Shown: positions 25,135 to 34,963, numbered from the stretch's first letter. The stretch: 64,000 nt of DNA from Bacteroidales bacterium (GCA_016788045.1 JAEUTG010000024.1:92204-156203), one strand, 5' to 3'. Notes: generated by a model not told the origin, from the sequence alone. Program-made: numbers and translations.

Positions 25135-28100
25135 CTACCTGGTCAGATCCGGGAGAATTTGCACGCAGAAATCGTCGGCATAAAGCTGCGTTTGTTCTGA
25201 CCCCCAGATGAAAACGAGCAATTCGTCATCCTGCCGGAAACCAGACCGGAAATCACCGGCCTTTGCCACCTGCACCCAGCGGTTTTGATCAACAGAAAGT
25301 CCGGTCAGTGGAAGGGAAAAGGTCTCCACCACCTGATCACCGCGTCGTTGCTGCAGAATCAATGAAGCTCCCTCAGCATCTCCTCTAAGCCTGACTTTTG
25401 CCAGTGCGGTAAAAGGTTCACCCGGAGAGCCCGGCCACTCTCCTTCGCTGCATTTCAGCCTGAAGGATGCGCTTCCCGGTGTGTTCCGGTCAATCCTGTT
25501 TGCGTACCTGCCGCTGAACGCGTGCAATGTGTCGATGGCATCAGTGTGTCCGTTCCATCCCGTTACCGGCTGCTCAAAATCATTGGTTGTTTTATAGCCT
25601 CCACCATCATTTCCCCTCTTCAGCAGGCTGAAAAGTCCGGCTTTACGGAGCTTCTTCCCTCCCGTTTCATCCCATGAGGAGAAAAGCGCCTCTTCTTCCG
25701 GAGAAACCGGTGCAAAAAGCCTGACCCTGGCCAACTGGCCGATACTTTTCATTTCAACTGTATCCATGATACCCAACAGCAGATTCAGATCAGCAGAACG
25801 GGCAAGATTGTAAAAAACAGCTTCGCCCTTAAATCCTGCTTCAGCGAGTGCCTGCTTCATCCGAAACTCGTTGTCGGCATTGATGAATGCCAGTTTTGCC
25901 CCGCTGTTGCAGACCAGCCCGGCAGCTTCCCTGTAGGCAGCTTCCTGCCGCGAATCATAGGCTGACCCCGGATAGAAGCGGAGCAGAAAGGCCGCCAGAG
26001 GCAGTAACCAGACCAGTGCAATGAGGGCTGCTGTCCATTGCTTCCTGCCCCTGAAAGCAAGGAGCGCAAGCCAGGTTAAAAGAAGAAGGATGGTTAAGTA
26101 TGAGATCAGGAAAGCCACGACAATCATCCGGTTGCTGTACACAAATTCAATCTTGTGGCTTCCGGGGTTGCATACGATGCTCATAAACATCCGGTTTGAA
26201 ATAAAAACCGGGGTCTTTTTCCCATCGGTAAACACCTCCCATCCGGGATACCAGGCCTGCAGCAGGGTGAGCGCAACCGGCCTGTGCACCTGAATTTCAG
26301 CGCTGGCATAACCCGGGTAAAACGAAGTCAGCCTCAGCGAATCATCAGGTGTTCTATCCAGGGCTGCCGGAACAGCGCTGAGAAGATCTTTTTCAACGAC
26401 AAGGGCAGTCGGGTCGGCCACATCAGCAAAATTCCGGTTGCCGGAGAACGGGATCAGCGTATCGGAAAAGTAAAGAACCGGATTCTGAATCACCGTTTCT
26501 GCCAGTCGGGGCAACGAATCTGCCAGGGTTACACACCCCCGGAGTCTGAAGGAATTGAACCCGCCGAAAGAAACCACCTTGCTGAAAATACTGGTATTCC
26601 GCCACAATACCCCATAGGAGGAGGCCGCATCGGTATTTGCAGACACCGGAGCATCAGCCATAGGCAGTGGGAATCCCGGCGCCCGCTGCCTGAGACTGGA
26701 AGCCAGATCAAGGGGCCTGACTCCCGGAGAAACCACGGTATAGTAGGTATTTAGCTGAACAGCGGCTGTCATCTCAACCAGCACCAGCAGCAGAACCGCC
26801 GCTACCAATCTTCGCTTCACGCTGTAGATCACAACAATAAACAGGGTAAGAAAAACCAGCTGAATCACCGAATGAACCACCAGGTGCTCATAACGGGAGG
26901 GTTGCATCAGCCATTCCTGAAAAGTGCCGGCCTTCCCGAAAATGAGAAAAGCTCCACTCCCCTGCTGATGCAGACCGTAAAACAACAACACCAACAGACC
27001 GGAAGCGGCTACCAGGCCAATCCGGAGGATATTGCGACGCAGGGTTGCCGGATTTTCAAAGAAACCACTGAAGCCGGCGGCCGCTGACAGCACTATCGCA
27101 AGCACTGCAAAATAGCTGAAGAAGCTTGAATGGCGGAACAGGTCCATCAACGGGAGTGTGTGAAAAAGAATTTCACGCACCGGGGTATATTTCCCGAAAG
27201 AAGCCAGCAGCGAGACCAAACCGGATATCAGGAACACATTCAGCAGTAAATTACGTTTTCTGAAGAGGCTGAATATAAAGAACACGAGCACGATCAGTCC
27301 CACATAGGCATTGCTCATCGAAACATCGGTATCGTACCAGGCGGCATCTTTTACTGTGGCGAAGGGAACCAGAAACGACAACGCCGACCGGGGGGAGAAG
27401 GGCATAAACCAGGCATCATTCAGTGATACCCCCGACAAGCGGCCCAGATGCGGCGCAACCTGGAAATAACTCACAGCAATTACGGTCAGACTCAAAGCGG
27501 TGAGCGCCACCAGCAGCAGGTTGAGTTTGATCAGCTGCACAACTTCGCGCCGTTTACCCTGCCTGAGTAGCCGTATTATCCAAGCCAAAAACAAAGCCAG
27601 AAGCAGGTAAAGCAGAATGGCCCACAGGGCCTGATAGCCCCCGGTAACCAGCAGGAACGAAAACAGCGCGGTTCTCAGCACATCGGCAACCTGCCGGTAT
27701 TTCAGCAAGCGGATAAAGTAATGGAGAACAAACGGAATCCAGGTTGCAGCGATGATCCCGAACATCTCCTGGCCATGACCGGTGAAGAACCCGGAAAGCA
27801 GGTAAGCTGCCCCCGCCAGCAACGATGCACGCCAGTCATCCGTAAAATGGGAACTAAGCAGGTAAACTCCAAGGCCTGCCAATGACAGATAAACAATAAA
27901 CAACAGATGAAGGTGCAGGTTTGAGTATCCGCTCACAAGCCCGATGATCAGCGCCTCGGGATACCACACCGACCTGAGGTCGGCATGAATGGGATATCCT
28001 CCGTGGGTATAAGGGTTCCAGAAAGGGAAGATTCCGTTCTGCAGGCATTCCCCCACATGATACCGCCAGGGAAGGTAGCAGTCGATGACATCCCATTTCA

Positions 28101-28194
28101 GGCTGTTCTGCAGAAAGGCTACCTGCCAGTAGGCCACAACGGTAACTGCAAGAAAAACAAGGTAAACCCGGAATGCGGGGGGGCGGTTCTGCAT
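25135..28194 (-). CDS. YfhO-family multi-spanning membrane protein with C-terminal beta-sandwich
   Basis: About 1019 residues from ATG 28194; the frame continues to 28278, but the extra residues are polar and the family N-terminus is MQNRPPAFRVYLVFLAVTVV. Around twelve membrane helices fill the first 450 residues, with the YfhO-type motif DLRSVWYPE after WNPYTHGGYPIHA in the first large loop, then a long exported region and another helix group near 720-780. YfhO proteins are GT-C-like and are implicated in glycosylating surface polymers. The last 150 residues form a predicted beta-sandwich ending LLVFIWGSEQTQLYADDF, which resembles the C-terminus of the membrane transferase at 30746-32866. 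Confidence 0.85.
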   Translation of the reverse strand: MQNRPPAFRVYLVFLAVTVVAYWQVAFLQNSLKWDVIDCYLPWRYHVGECLQNGIFPFWNPYTHGGYPIHADLRSVWYPEALIIGLVSGYSNLHLHLLFIVYLSLAGLGVYLLSSHFTDDWRASLLAGAAYLLSGFFTGHGQEMFGIIAATWIPFVLHYFIRLLKYRQVADVLRTALFSFLLVTGGYQALWAILLYLLLALFLAWIIRLLRQGKRREVVQLIKLNLLLVALTALSLTVIAVSYFQVAPHLGRLSGVSLNDAWFMPFSPRSALSFLVPFATVKDAAWYDTDVSMSNAYVGLIVLVFFIFSLFRKRNLLLNVFLISGLVSLLASFGKYTPVREILFHTLPLMDLFRHSSFFSYFAVLAIVLSAAAGFSGFFENPATLRRNILRIGLVAASGLLVLLFYGLHQQGSGAFLIFGKAGTFQEWLMQPSRYEHLVVHSVIQLVFLTLFIVVIYSVKRRLVAAVLLLVLVEMTAAVQLNTYYTVVSPGVRPLDLASSLRQRAPGFPLPMADAPVSANTDAASSYGVLWRNTSIFSKVVSFGGFNSFRLRGCVTLADSLPRLAETVIQNPVLYFSDTLIPFSGNRNFADVADPTALVVEKDLLSAVPAALDRTPDDSLRLTSFYPGYASAEIQVHRPVALTLLQAWYPGWEVFTDGKKTPVFISNRMFMSIVCNPGSHKIEFVYSNRMIVVAFLISYLTILLLLTWLALLAFRGRKQWTAALIALVWLLPLAAFLLRFYPGSAYDSRQEAAYREAAGLVCNSGAKLAFINADNEFRMKQALAEAGFKGEAVFYNLARSADLNLLLGIMDTVEMKSIGQLARVRLFAPVSPEEEALFSSWDETGGKKLRKAGLFSLLKRGNDGGGYKTTNDFEQPVTGWNGHTDAIDTLHAFSGRYANRIDRNTPGSASFRLKCSEGEWPGSPGEPFTALAKVRLRGDAEGASLILQQRRGDQVVETFSLPLTGLSVDQNRWVQVAKAGDFRSGFRQDDELLVFIWGSEQTQLYADDFCVQILPDLTR

Positions 28195-28295
28195 ATTTGG
28201 TCGACGATCTCTTTGGTGTAGCGAAAGTAAGCAGAAAAATGCCAGCTTCCGAGCCTGAATTATTGCTAACTTAGCCACTGACTAAGCAACAGGCT

Positions 28296-29219
28296 ATGAC
28301 GTTTTCAGTTTCCGTCGTTATTCCCTGCCACAACGAAGAGGATAACATAGAAATCCTCTACAGCAGGCTCACAGAGGTTTTATCAGCATACCCCCGCCAT
28401 GAGCTGCTGTTTGTTGACGATGGCAGTACCGATCATACGCTTCAAAAAATCACGCGCCTGGCTGAAAACGACAACCACATCCACTACCTGTCACTTTCGC
28501 GCAATTTCGGTCATCAGCATGCGCTGAAGGCAGGCCTGGATCATGCTTCCGGCGATTGTGTGATCAGCCTCGATGCCGACCTGCAGCACCCGCCGGCACT
28601 CATTCCCCTGCTGATTGACCGGTGGCAGGAAGGTTATGAAGTGGTGAACACCCTCAGGGGAGCACAGAAATCACTTCCCCTGTTCAAAAGGATCACTTCA
28701 GCCCTGTTTTACAAAAGCATCAACAGACTCTCTTCTGTTGAAATCAATGCCGGTATGGCGGATTTCCGGCTGCTTGACCGCAAGGTGGTGGATGCCTTGA
28801 AACAATTCAATGAAAACTACCTGTTTCTGCGCGGATTGATTCCCTGGCTGGGCTTCAGGCAGACCTCCGTGGCTTTTGAACCGGCAGAGAGAAATGCAGG
28901 AACCACCAAATACCATTTCACCCGTATGCTGAGGCTGGGCCTTGATGGGGTTACCTCGTTCAGCAGCAAACCCTTGTACCTGTCCATTGCGGTTGGGGTG
29001 GTGATCGCTGCCGTAGCGTTTCTTTACGGTCTGTATGCCGTGTATGTGCACTTCTTTACCGACAATGCCCTTCCGGGATGGACCTCCATTACAGCGAGTG
29101 TGCTGTTCATCGGTGGGTTGCAACTGATTATGCTCGGCATTACAGGGATCTACCTGGGCAAGCTGTTTATCGAAAACAAAAGAAGGCCGAATTATATCAT
29201 CAGCAGGAAGAATTTCTGA
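28296..29219 (+). CDS. GT2 glycosyltransferase with two C-terminal membrane helices (GtrB/DPM-like)
   Basis: 307 residues. VVIPCHNEEDNIEILY begins a GT-A domain, LDADLQHPP is the metal site and LSRNFGHQHALKAGLDHA is typical of polyprenyl-phosphate glucosyl- or arabinosyl-transferases. Residues about 230-295 form two membrane helices (SIAVGVVIAAVAFLYGLYAVY and LFIGGLQLIMLGITGIYLG). The enzyme makes a lipid-linked sugar donor for GT-C transferases such as the YfhO and PMT-like neighbours. It is divergent from the YfhO gene across about 100 bases. Confidence 0.9.
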   Translation: MTFSVSVVIPCHNEEDNIEILYSRLTEVLSAYPRHELLFVDDGSTDHTLQKITRLAENDNHIHYLSLSRNFGHQHALKAGLDHASGDCVISLDADLQHPPALIPLLIDRWQEGYEVVNTLRGAQKSLPLFKRITSALFYKSINRLSSVEINAGMADFRLLDRKVVDALKQFNENYLFLRGLIPWLGFRQTSVAFEPAERNAGTTKYHFTRMLRLGLDGVTSFSSKPLYLSIAVGVVIAAVAFLYGLYAVYVHFFTDNALPGWTSITASVLFIGGLQLIMLGITGIYLGKLFIENKRRPNYIISRKNF

Positions 29220-29319
29220 TGACAGGGCCAGGTTTTTCAACACTGGTCTGTTTCATAAAAGGGTTGAATGCGGTTGAAAAGAATTGCCAGCGAGTAATAC
29301 TACACTGATTTGTAAACAA

Positions 29320-30753
29320 TTATTTTACAAATTTGATCTTGTTCATGGCATAAAACACCATCTTCAGCAACAACCAGCCATGCTTGAACCGCGAAATGTT
29401 GGTATCACCATAAATTCTTGCCCGGTAACGGATGGGTACCTCGACGAGTTTCAGATTCAACTTGGCCGACCCAAAAATAAGATCAAAATCGCCAAACGGG
29501 TCAAAATCACCGAAATATGACCTGTTAGCAGCCAGTTTCCGGTAATTGTCGGCTGTAAGTACCTTGGTTCCGCATAGTGTATCCTTTATACGCTGACCCA
29601 GCAGCCAGGAGAACATGACCGAGAAGAACTTGTTTCCCATCATATTCAGGGTGCGCATGGCTTCATCTTCCATGGGATAAACCAGCCGGGTTCCGTTGAT
29701 ATATTCGCCCTTTCCAGTTGCAATGGCATTGTAAAACTTAGGGAGGTCTTCAGGCGGGACCGTAAGATCGGCATCCAGAATCATCAGGATGTCACCCTTT
29801 GCATGCGCGTAACCTTTTCTCACAGCATCTCCTTTCCCTTTTCCATCCTGAACCAGCCAGCTGACATCTCTTTTATCCTTATAGAGCTCACATATCCGCT
29901 TTATTTCAGCCAATGTATCATCCGTTGAATTCCCTTCCACGAAAATAATCTCCGTATGACTGCCCATTTGAGGTGTGCGGATCACTGCATCTTCAATGTT
30001 ACCTTTTTCATTTCGTGCAGGAATGATCACACTCACGCTGTATTCATGATTGTCAAACGGTTTGTTTTCTGGTAAACGTGCTACAATGTATCCGGTCAGA
30101 CACAAATTATTAACCAGGGGCAGGTAGGCAAGATATTGATTGAAAAACCAGGAAAGAACCGGGATATATAAAGGGAAAAGAAATCGCTTTCCCGATTTTA
30201 TCACATCATATCCTTCTATCTGGAGCAGGTTTATTACATCCCCGCGGTTAAGCCAGTTCAACCGCTGGTGGGGCATTTTTAATCCGATCTTCTGCGCCAG
30301 CCATAAAAAAGGCTCCCATAAAAAATTATGGTATGAAATGAGTATACGGGTTCCGGGGTGTACAACTTTTTTCAGTTCACTGAAAGCTTTCTGTATATCT
30401 TCAAGATAACCCAGGGTATCGGAGATAATGATGTAATCAAATTTCTCCTCCAATGAAAGTGCTTCTGCATCCATTACCCTGAAATGCAGGTGCGGATATT
30501 TCTCTCCGGCAATCCGTATCATGGAAGGTGAGAAATCAATTCCTAATCCATACGAAGGCTCTGTTGCATTGAGTAAAAAACCGGTGCCGCAGCCTATTTC
30601 AAGAACCTTTGAACCGACTGGAATATTAAACCGAAAGAACCTGACCAGATTTTTATAATAATAACTGTTCTGACGGATGTATCTGTTACGTCTTGGAGCT
30701 ACATGCTCAATGGCATCCAGTACCCGCTGTTTGTTTCGTGAAATACTATTCAT
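29320..30753 (-). CDS. Methyltransferase-glycosyltransferase (GT2) fusion
   Basis: 477 residues. The N-terminal part (about 1-225) is a SAM methyltransferase with VLEIGCGTGFLLN (motif I) and IIISDTLGYLED (motif IV). The C-terminal part (from about 240) is a GT2 domain with SVIIPARNEKGNI and the DxD site LDADLTVPP. Having both on one chain suggests coupled sugar transfer and methylation, for example capping a glycan or a lipid-linked sugar. It overlaps the upstream membrane-transferase gene by 8 bases, so the two are translationally coupled. The substrate is unknown. Confidence 0.85.
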   Translation of the reverse strand: MNSISRNKQRVLDAIEHVAPRRNRYIRQNSYYYKNLVRFFRFNIPVGSKVLEIGCGTGFLLNATEPSYGLGIDFSPSMIRIAGEKYPHLHFRVMDAEALSLEEKFDYIIISDTLGYLEDIQKAFSELKKVVHPGTRILISYHNFLWEPFLWLAQKIGLKMPHQRLNWLNRGDVINLLQIEGYDVIKSGKRFLFPLYIPVLSWFFNQYLAYLPLVNNLCLTGYIVARLPENKPFDNHEYSVSVIIPARNEKGNIEDAVIRTPQMGSHTEIIFVEGNSTDDTLAEIKRICELYKDKRDVSWLVQDGKGKGDAVRKGYAHAKGDILMILDADLTVPPEDLPKFYNAIATGKGEYINGTRLVYPMEDEAMRTLNMMGNKFFSVMFSWLLGQRIKDTLCGTKVLTADNYRKLAANRSYFGDFDPFGDFDLIFGSAKLNLKLVEVPIRYRARIYGDTNISRFKHGWLLLKMVFYAMNKIKFVK

Positions 30754-32866
30754 TAGCTTTTAAATCAATCGTTAACGGAGAAATCCTGTCGCATCTGAAA
30801 TCATCGAAAAAGACTGTTTCTTTGCCGCTGTTCCAAACGTATATCTTTATTTTCTGGTCTTTAATTTCCCTGTCAACTGTGAAGTCCATCGATATCTTTT
30901 TCCAGCCGTCCTGATCTTCGGCAAGCAATGCATTGGATGAGATATAAAATTCCTTGCTATCGAGACCAGAGCCAACCAGAACCACGTTCTTAAGGTCTCC
31001 TGAAACCCAGACACCCACAGAGAACTTTTCTCCCGGGCGAATACTATCTTCTTCAATACCAAAAGCATACGGAAGTTCCGGAGTTGTTTTTACACAACTC
31101 AGTCCTGTATGTGACTTTTCAAAGGTCAGAATTCCTGTATCACCAGACTTGGTTTTGCTCAGGGTATTAATCATGGTCTGAGATCTGTCCAGGGTTTCGG
31201 CTCCGTTAAAAATGATTTTTCTGGATGCAAAAACTCCTTTCTCATCAACCTTTACCGGTGCCAGTAGCTTTGCCCTGCCATTGTATGTTTCGGTCATTCT
31301 CCATCCTGAAGAATCTGAAAGGTTCAGCAGGGATGGATCGGGTTCGACCCAGCCGGGGGTATGCAATATTAACAGATTACCGTGATATTCCGCGAACAGT
31401 GCATCAGGAGTGATTGCATCTCCACCCCAGTGTACAATGCGCTGATTGTAGGCATCAAGAATATAGTAGTCAGGATAAATCTTCTGCAGGTCGGCCACAT
31501 ACCGGTTATGGCTATAGGCATTTCCGAAGAACAACCCGGCAACCGGAGATGCACCGGGATTGGTAAAAACAACGGCATGTTTCTGATTGGCCCCGGTAGC
31601 GGCTCCCCAGGCTTCCTCAAATTCCCAGTTAAAATCAGTGCCATAAAGCTGCCTTTTACGATCCAATCCCGATCGTATGCCATAATAAACCAATCCCATT
31701 GTTATCAGAGCAACTACAACAGTTCTGATAGTTTTCCGCTCGGGAAATAAGCGGATAAAAAGATAAACAATAAGGATAACATTGATGGTCGCAATGCACT
31801 CGTAGGGAAGCAGGTAAGCTGCTTTGGGCTGCTTGGCAATGAGCAGGTATCCGGCACCCTGAGCCACCATTACTGCAAGCAGAAGACGAGCAGCCGCCGG
31901 ATCGGAATACTTTTTCCTGAACACCCTGTACAACACCATTGCCAGCAACAAGAGTGCAGTCAGCAGCGCAATTCCTGATAGATACGGATTGACCTTGATC
32001 AGGTTTATCAACTCACCAACATATTTTGCCTTGTCGATCACCTCAGCACTCCCGGAACCATATTGACCGGAATGAAGGAACAGGTTGTAAACCCATTTGA
32101 ACATGGCCGGGTACATTCTGATCACCGGTAACGTGAACAATACAAAAAACAAAACCGATAAACCAATAAATGAAGCTCTCTTTTTCCACCCTTCAAGAAG
32201 AATAAACGGAATTACCAGCAAGGGAATAAAAATGATCTTGGAAGCCAGTCCGAATCCGGAGATTACCGCAAACCACAGGGTATAGTTTGTACGGTCTGAA
32301 TTATACCGTTTGAAGTACCAGTGCAGTGCAAACGCTGCCATCGCAAAAGCAGCAGACATCTGCATGACTTCCTGGGTTACACGGGTAAATCCGTTAAAAA
32401 GCACAAACCCCGAGATAAATGGGGTGAGTTGAAAGATGATACCGACCCAGAATAAGCTGGTTGAGTGTGCTAAAAAAAACCCGAGCAGTAACAATGCGAG
32501 ACAGCCGGTAACGGCAGTGGCTATATTCAGTTGCCTGATGTAATGCTCCGGATCGGAAAGAACGGCCGTTTTCAGGTCTTCACCACGCGGGTCGAGAAGC
32601 CATGACACCCTGAGCACCAGGCCGCCGGCAACCTGCATGGTCGTTCCGGGATGATCAATATGGCCGGCCAGCTTAAAGGTAGCCATATTGAGTGCATTAA
32701 AAAGGTAAGCATACTCGGGATCGTATCCGCCGGCATACCAGGCCTTATTCCGCGAACTGATGGTGTCGAGCGACGTGATAAACAGTATTACCGGAATGAT
32801 CATCAGAAGGAGATAACCCGGGAGACGGAGAAATCTGTTACTGAATATACGATCGGCTGGCTTCAT
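30746..32866 (-). CDS. PMT/ArnT-like membrane glycosyltransferase with C-terminal beta-sandwich
   Basis: 706 residues. Around ten membrane helices fill residues 15-420. The first exported loop carries AWYAGGYDPEYAYLFNAL and GHIDHPGTT, placed like the acidic catalytic loop of GT-C enzymes. The soluble C-terminus (about 555-700) is a beta-rich domain ending KIYVWNSGKETVFFDDF, similar in pattern to the YfhO-like protein at 25135. It would transfer sugar from a polyprenyl-phosphate donor at the outer face of the inner membrane. It is translationally coupled to the methyltransferase-GT2 fusion and driven by a TATCTTTG element 20 bases upstream. Confidence 0.75.
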   Translation of the reverse strand: MKPADRIFSNRFLRLPGYLLLMIIPVILFITSLDTISSRNKAWYAGGYDPEYAYLFNALNMATFKLAGHIDHPGTTMQVAGGLVLRVSWLLDPRGEDLKTAVLSDPEHYIRQLNIATAVTGCLALLLLGFFLAHSTSLFWVGIIFQLTPFISGFVLFNGFTRVTQEVMQMSAAFAMAAFALHWYFKRYNSDRTNYTLWFAVISGFGLASKIIFIPLLVIPFILLEGWKKRASFIGLSVLFFVLFTLPVIRMYPAMFKWVYNLFLHSGQYGSGSAEVIDKAKYVGELINLIKVNPYLSGIALLTALLLLAMVLYRVFRKKYSDPAAARLLLAVMVAQGAGYLLIAKQPKAAYLLPYECIATINVILIVYLFIRLFPERKTIRTVVVALITMGLVYYGIRSGLDRKRQLYGTDFNWEFEEAWGAATGANQKHAVVFTNPGASPVAGLFFGNAYSHNRYVADLQKIYPDYYILDAYNQRIVHWGGDAITPDALFAEYHGNLLILHTPGWVEPDPSLLNLSDSSGWRMTETYNGRAKLLAPVKVDEKGVFASRKIIFNGAETLDRSQTMINTLSKTKSGDTGILTFEKSHTGLSCVKTTPELPYAFGIEEDSIRPGEKFSVGVWVSGDLKNVVLVGSGLDSKEFYISSNALLAEDQDGWKKISMDFTVDREIKDQKIKIYVWNSGKETVFFDDFRCDRISPLTIDLKANE

Positions 32867-32885
32867 GTTTCCGATGTTTGGCCGG

Positions 32886-32893
32886 CAAAGATA
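32886..32893 (-). promoter_or_regulatory. -7 promoter element for the membrane glycosyltransferase operon
   Basis: TATCTTTG on the minus strand matches TAnnTTTG, about 20 bases before ATG 32866. Confidence 0.6.
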
Positions 32894-32945
32894 CTAAAAC
32901 CCTTAATGGCAGTTAAGAAAATAAACGACTGATTCTTATCTGGCT

Positions 32946-33935
32946 TCACGCCAGAATCCTGCCGATTTCAGCCAATTCGTCTTCAGTAAATGCGCCTCCT
33001 TTCAATGTGCCGATGGCATCGTCGATCTGGCTGACACTACTTGCCCCGATCAGCACCGAGGTTACCACCGGATTCCTGAGCACCCAGGCAAGGGCCATCT
33101 GCGAAAGCTTCTGTCCGCGCTTCCGGGCAATTTCATTGAGCAGCATTGCTTTGTTTACTTTTTCATCCGTAACCTGCTCAGGCCTTAGGAACCCATGCTC
33201 ACTGGCAGCCCTCGACCCGGCCGGAATACCCTGAAGGTACTTGTCGGTGAGCAGTCCCTGCGCCAGGGGAGAATAGGCGATGGCTCCCATGCCTTCCTCC
33301 TCAAGCAACGCAAGCAAGCCCGCTTCCACCCAGCGGTCGAACATCGAATAGCGCGGCTGGTGTATCAGACAACGCACCCCAAGGCTTTTAAGAATTTCCG
33401 CAGCTTCGCGGGTTTGCCCGGCACTGTAATTCGACAAGCCGATATAGAGGGCCTTGCCCTGCCTCACAATCTGCTCAAGGGCTTTCATGGTTTCTTCAAA
33501 GGGCGTCTCAGGGTCGGGACGGTGCGAATAAAAAATATCCACATAATCAAGGCCCATGCGTTTCAGACTCTGGTCGAGACTCGAAATCAGGTATTTTCTC
33601 GAGCCCATCTCACCATAGGGCCCCGGCCACATATAGTAACCAGCCTTGGTTGATACCACGATTTCATCACGGTAACGGTGCAGATCATCTTTCAGTATCC
33701 TGCCAAAGGTCTCTTCGGCACTCCCCGGAGGCGGACCATAGTTGTTGGCCAGATCGAAATGGGTGATCCCGGCATCAAAAGCATGCAGCACCATTTCGCG
33801 GCTGAGCTGGTAAATGTCAACGCCCCCGAAGTTATGCCAAAGACCGAGGGAGATGGCCGGAAGCTTCAGCCCGCTTTTTCCGCAGCGGTTGTAAATCATG
33901 CTGCTGTATCGTTGTTCGTTTGCTGTGTATGACAT
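32946..33935 (-). CDS. Aldo/keto reductase, YghZ-like
   Basis: 329 residues from ATG 33935. HFDLANNYGPPPGSAE gives the catalytic Asp and Tyr, VVSTKAGYYM the Lys and FYSHRPDP the His of the AKR tetrad. RYSSMIYNRCGKSGLKLPAISLGLWHNFGG is the characteristic opening of the L-glyceraldehyde-3-phosphate reductase (YghZ) branch. It reduces aldehydes with NADPH in the cytoplasm. The frame reaches 33962, but the promoter element at 33960-33967 puts transcription start near 33953, so the upstream TTG and ATG cannot be used. It is a single-gene unit. Confidence 0.92.
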   Translation of the reverse strand: MSYTANEQRYSSMIYNRCGKSGLKLPAISLGLWHNFGGVDIYQLSREMVLHAFDAGITHFDLANNYGPPPGSAEETFGRILKDDLHRYRDEIVVSTKAGYYMWPGPYGEMGSRKYLISSLDQSLKRMGLDYVDIFYSHRPDPETPFEETMKALEQIVRQGKALYIGLSNYSAGQTREAAEILKSLGVRCLIHQPRYSMFDRWVEAGLLALLEEEGMGAIAYSPLAQGLLTDKYLQGIPAGSRAASEHGFLRPEQVTDEKVNKAMLLNEIARKRGQKLSQMALAWVLRNPVVTSVLIGASSVSQIDDAIGTLKGGAFTEDELAEIGRILA

Positions 33936-33959
33936 AAGGCTTTGATTGGATTGATCCAT

Positions 33960-33967
33960 CAAAGATA
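33960..33967 (-). promoter_or_regulatory. -7 promoter element for the aldo/keto reductase
   Basis: TATCTTTG on the minus strand; the expected transcription start is near 33953, which decides the start codon at 33935. Confidence 0.6.
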
Positions 33968-34264
33968 CGATCAGATAACCATTTAAAGGTAAAATAAATA
34001 CATGCGCCTCCTGAACATGTTAATATGTTACCCCCCTGAGCAACATGAACATCTTTAACAATTTCAACAGTTAAATTCTATAGCAACCTGATTATCCCCA
34101 ACCGATAAATGCGATAACCATGGTCAGGGTTTATGTTCTGCCGTAACACTCAGCAGGCTTCATTAAATTCAAATCTGAATTAAAGGCAAAACCGGGAAAA
34201 GAATACAATACATCCCTTTTGCAATATACTGCCTACAGCAGGCAGAGGCTGTTATGGGTCGCAG
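33968..34264. other. Intergenic stretch downstream of the toxin-antitoxin pair
   Basis: About 300 bases without an ORF. The only structure seen is a small palindrome CTGCCT-ACAGC-AGGCAG near 34228-34244, possibly a weak terminator or REP fragment. Confidence 0.4.
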
Positions 34265-34579
34265 TTATTGTCCAAGACTGATTTTGAAATGAGGTAATTC
34301 AACACTTAACATCACTTTGGCCTGTAAGGCATTAAATACTCTCATTAAAGTTTCTATCGTAACATTACTGGCATTATTCTCAATTCTTGAAATTTGAGCC
34401 TTTTGCACGCCAATAAGTTTCCCGAGTTCTTCCTGGGTTAATTTTCGCTCTTGTCTGGTCTGTTTAATAGCTTGTCCGATTAAGTCCATTTTTAGTTCAT
34501 ACTCAAATCTGTCCCGGTTCGGAGTGCCAATTTTACCGATGAGTTTGTCCTGGACTTCGTCTAATGTATGTGTTTTCAT
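34265..34579 (-). CDS. higA: HigA-type antitoxin, XRE family
   Basis: 104 residues. A helix-turn-helix covers LTQEELGKLIGVQKAQISRIENNASNVTIETLMRVFNAL (about residues 42-80), the Cro/C1 fold of HigA antitoxins. It binds and neutralises the upstream-encoded toxin and represses the operon. Its start overlaps the toxin stop by 4 bases. The toxin-first order is that of higBA. Confidence 0.88.
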   Translation of the reverse strand: MKTHTLDEVQDKLIGKIGTPNRDRFEYELKMDLIGQAIKQTRQERKLTQEELGKLIGVQKAQISRIENNASNVTIETLMRVFNALQAKVMLSVELPHFKISLGQ

Positions 34580-34935
34580 TTCTTTGTCTTTTTAGTGTTT
34601 TCTTTGTCTTTAAAATATTGTGAACGAACTTGCTTTGCCCTTTGAATTTCGCTGTCAGGTGTTTTACCAGACTTCTTGATTATTCCATGAGTTGAAACAA
34701 CAAGTGTATTTTCAGAGTCTGTCTTATCCCAAAATGCAAACAGCCTGTAATGCAACCCCTGATAAAGCGTTCTGAATTCCCAGATTTCATCTTTCAGCTT
34801 TTTGAATAGTTCAGGATCATGACTTGTCTGAGCTTTTCGGATGTTAAAAAGGATTTTTTCGTAGTGTTTCTTTTCAAGATTACTGAGGAATTCAAAGACC
34901 TCTTCTAAAAACTCAATTTCAAAAAGTTTGTCCAT
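34576..34935 (-). CDS. higB: HigB-type toxin, RelE/Gp49 superfamily
   Basis: 119 residues. FEIEFLEEVFEFLSNLEKKHYEKILFNI gives the N-terminal helices, FRTLYQGLHYRLFAFWDK the central strands with basic residues, and STHGIIKKSGKTP the C-terminal motif of the HigB/Gp49 family. These toxins cut mRNA on the ribosome. The terminal tail is strongly basic (KDKENTKKTKK). A TATCTTTG element is 21 bases upstream, so the module looks expressed and intact. A decayed GxxExxY gene lies just beyond it. Confidence 0.88.
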   Translation of the reverse strand: MDKLFEIEFLEEVFEFLSNLEKKHYEKILFNIRKAQTSHDPELFKKLKDEIWEFRTLYQGLHYRLFAFWDKTDSENTLVVSTHGIIKKSGKTPDSEIQRAKQVRSQYFKDKENTKKTKK

Positions 34936-34955
34936 TCATTTGATAATTGAAAGTG

Positions 34956-34963
34956 CAAAGATA
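34956..34963 (-). promoter_or_regulatory. -7 promoter element for the higBA operon
   Basis: TATCTTTG on the minus strand, about 21 bases before the toxin ATG. Confidence 0.6.
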
